From NCBI GenBank assembly GCA_030641505.1, contig DAOWHI010000261.1, positions 1 to 6,840 of the forward strand: DNA of 6,840 bases, in the 5' to 3' direction. A model generated the notes under the pieces. The model saw only the letters and a list, made by a program, of their open reading frames with translations, was not told where the DNA came from and searched no databases. This DNA comes from Gemmatimonadota bacterium (GTDB taxonomy: Bacteria > Gemmatimonadota > Gemmatimonadetes > JACCXV01 > JAHWKZ01). The position numbers and the translations under genes were made by a program. This document shows positions 5,809 to 6,840 of this stretch, piece after piece (position 1 is the first letter of the stretch; every line of letters starts with the position of its first letter).

Positions 5809-6840
5809 GCACGACCCAGCGGCTGGCTCCCAACGTGAGCGCGCAACACTGGGCCGATCCGAGCCATCCGGATGATCGCCCGTTCATCCGGAAGTACGTC
5901 TTCTCGACCGATCACAAGACGATCGGGAGCCAGTTCATGTTCATGAGCTTGTTCTTCCTGCTGGTCGGTGGGGCGTTGGCGATGATGATCCGCTGGCAGC
6001 TTGGTTGGCCGGGTCAACCGATGCCGGGCGGGGGTGTGCTGCCAGAGACGATGGCACCGGGCGGGATCCTGTTGCCCGAGTTCTACAACTCACTGGTCAC
6101 GATGCACGGCACGTTCATGATCTTCTTTGCGATCATGCCATTGCTGGTCGGCATGTTCGGCAACTGGCTGATCCCGCTTCACGTCGGCGCTTCCGACATG
6201 GCGTTTCCCCGCCTCAACATGATGTCGTTCTGGACCGCGGTCCCAGCCGGCTTCATCATGTTGGCGAGCTTTGCGGTCGAAGGTGGCGCCGCGGGGGCGG
6301 GGTGGACCGCGTACCCACCGCTGAGCGCCGTGCCGGAGTACAGTGGCGTCTCGACCGGACAGCAGCTGTGGTGTGTGAGCCTGGTGATTCTTGGGTTTTC
6401 TTCGCTAATGGGGGCGGTCAACTACATCACCACGATCGTCAACATGCGGGCTCCCGGCATGACCTGGCTGCGGCTGTCACTGCCGGTGTGGGCGTTATTT
6501 ATCACCGCCATCCTCATCCTGCTGGCGATGCCGATCCTGGCCGGGGCGCTCATTATGCTGCTGTTCGACCAGACGATCGGGACGACGTTCTTTCTGCCCG
6601 AAACTGGCGGTCAGCCGCTCCTGTGGCAGCACCTCTTCTGGTATTTCGGTCATCCGGAGGTCTACATCTTGATCCTACCGGCGATGGGGATCGCCTCCGA
6701 GGTGATCGCCAACGGGTCGCGGAAGCCGATCTTCGGCTACCCAGCGATGGTTGGCGCGATCATAGCGATCGCGTTTCTGGGTTGGATCGTGTGGGGGCAC
6801 CACATGTTCCAGAGCGGCATGAACCCGCTGTTGGGGTCCA
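5805..6840 (+). CDS. coxA: Cytochrome c oxidase subunit I, 5' part (3' end outside window)
   Basis: The frame is open from ATG 5805 to the window end, giving 345 residues of a protein usually over 500 long. Landmarks: STDHKTIG (34-41) before helix 1; H101 (TMHGTFM), a low-spin heme a ligand; N120, D131 and N138 (FGN...SDMAFPRLN), with the spacing of the D-channel residues in Paracoccus (N113, D124, N131); GHPEVY with CuB ligand H283, the D-channel Glu E285 and Y287, the Tyr normally cross-linked to H283; and HH at 332-333, the other CuB ligands. Glu in GHPEV marks the A1 family, so the enzyme should pump protons. The loop between helices 1 and 2 (about 65-92, rich in Gly/Pro) looks longer than in model enzymes. 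The K-channel, heme a3 His and second heme a His lie beyond the window. coxA is coupled to coxB by ATGA. It catalyses reduction of O2 to water in the cytoplasmic membrane. Confidence 0.96.
   Translation, partial: MSTTQRLAPNVSAQHWADPSHPDDRPFIRKYVFSTDHKTIGSQFMFMSLFFLLVGGALAMMIRWQLGWPGQPMPGGGVLPETMAPGGILLPEFYNSLVTMHGTFMIFFAIMPLLVGMFGNWLIPLHVGASDMAFPRLNMMSFWTAVPAGFIMLASFAVEGGAAGAGWTAYPPLSAVPEYSGVSTGQQLWCVSLVILGFSSLMGAVNYITTIVNMRAPGMTWLRLSLPVWALFITAILILLAMPILAGALIMLLFDQTIGTTFFLPETGGQPLLWQHLFWYFGHPEVYILILPAMGIASEVIANGSRKPIFGYPAMVGAIIAIAFLGWIVWGHHMFQSGMNPLLGS

Overview
The window is a run of seven genes, all on the + strand and packed like an operon. All belong to a membrane-bound respiratory electron-transfer system. 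Both ends are cut: the first gene begins before the window and the last runs past its end. Base composition is GC-rich (roughly 60% by eye). The organism looks like an aerobic or facultatively aerobic bacterium with periplasmic c-type cytochromes and a lipoprotein export system. I cannot name a phylum from this. Gene sets of this style (bd-like subunit, several small c-type cytochromes, plastocyanin-like lipoprotein, aa3-type oxidase) recall uncultivated Gemmatimonadota, Acidobacteriota, Nitrospirota or Chloroflexota-type lineages, but that is an impression and not a result.

Layout. (1) 1-947: C-terminal part of a multi-helix protein resembling cytochrome bd oxidase subunit I. (2) 960-1754: membrane-anchored diheme cytochrome c. 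(3) 1759-2565: cytochrome c with three membrane helices and one heme. (4) about 2555-4150: two cytochrome c domains fused to an ethylbenzene-dehydrogenase-type heme b-binding domain with a C-terminal membrane anchor; its best start is a CTG codon inside the end of gene 3. (5) 4220-5053: lipoprotein with a type 1 (blue) copper signature and a C-terminal carboxypeptidase-regulatory-like beta domain. (6) 5050-5808: coxB, cytochrome c oxidase subunit II with a complete CuA site. (7) 5805-6840: coxA, subunit I, 5' part, with heme a, CuB and D-channel residues in place. The only gap longer than about 20 bases is 4151-4219.

How they may work together. Genes 6 and 7 are the core of a proton-pumping heme-copper oxidase of the A1 type. 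Genes 1-4 place five c-type hemes, one predicted b-type heme and a bd-like membrane subunit directly upstream, and gene 5 supplies a probable small copper electron carrier. No bc1 complex, alternative complex III or molybdoenzyme catalytic subunit lies in the window. An economical reading, which is inference, is that genes 1-4 form a membrane complex that takes electrons from the quinone pool (or another donor) and passes them through c hemes and the blue copper protein to CuA of the oxidase. The alternative is that the bd-like protein is itself a terminal oxidase fed by cytochrome c.

No RNA genes, mobile elements, CRISPR arrays or convincing terminators were seen.
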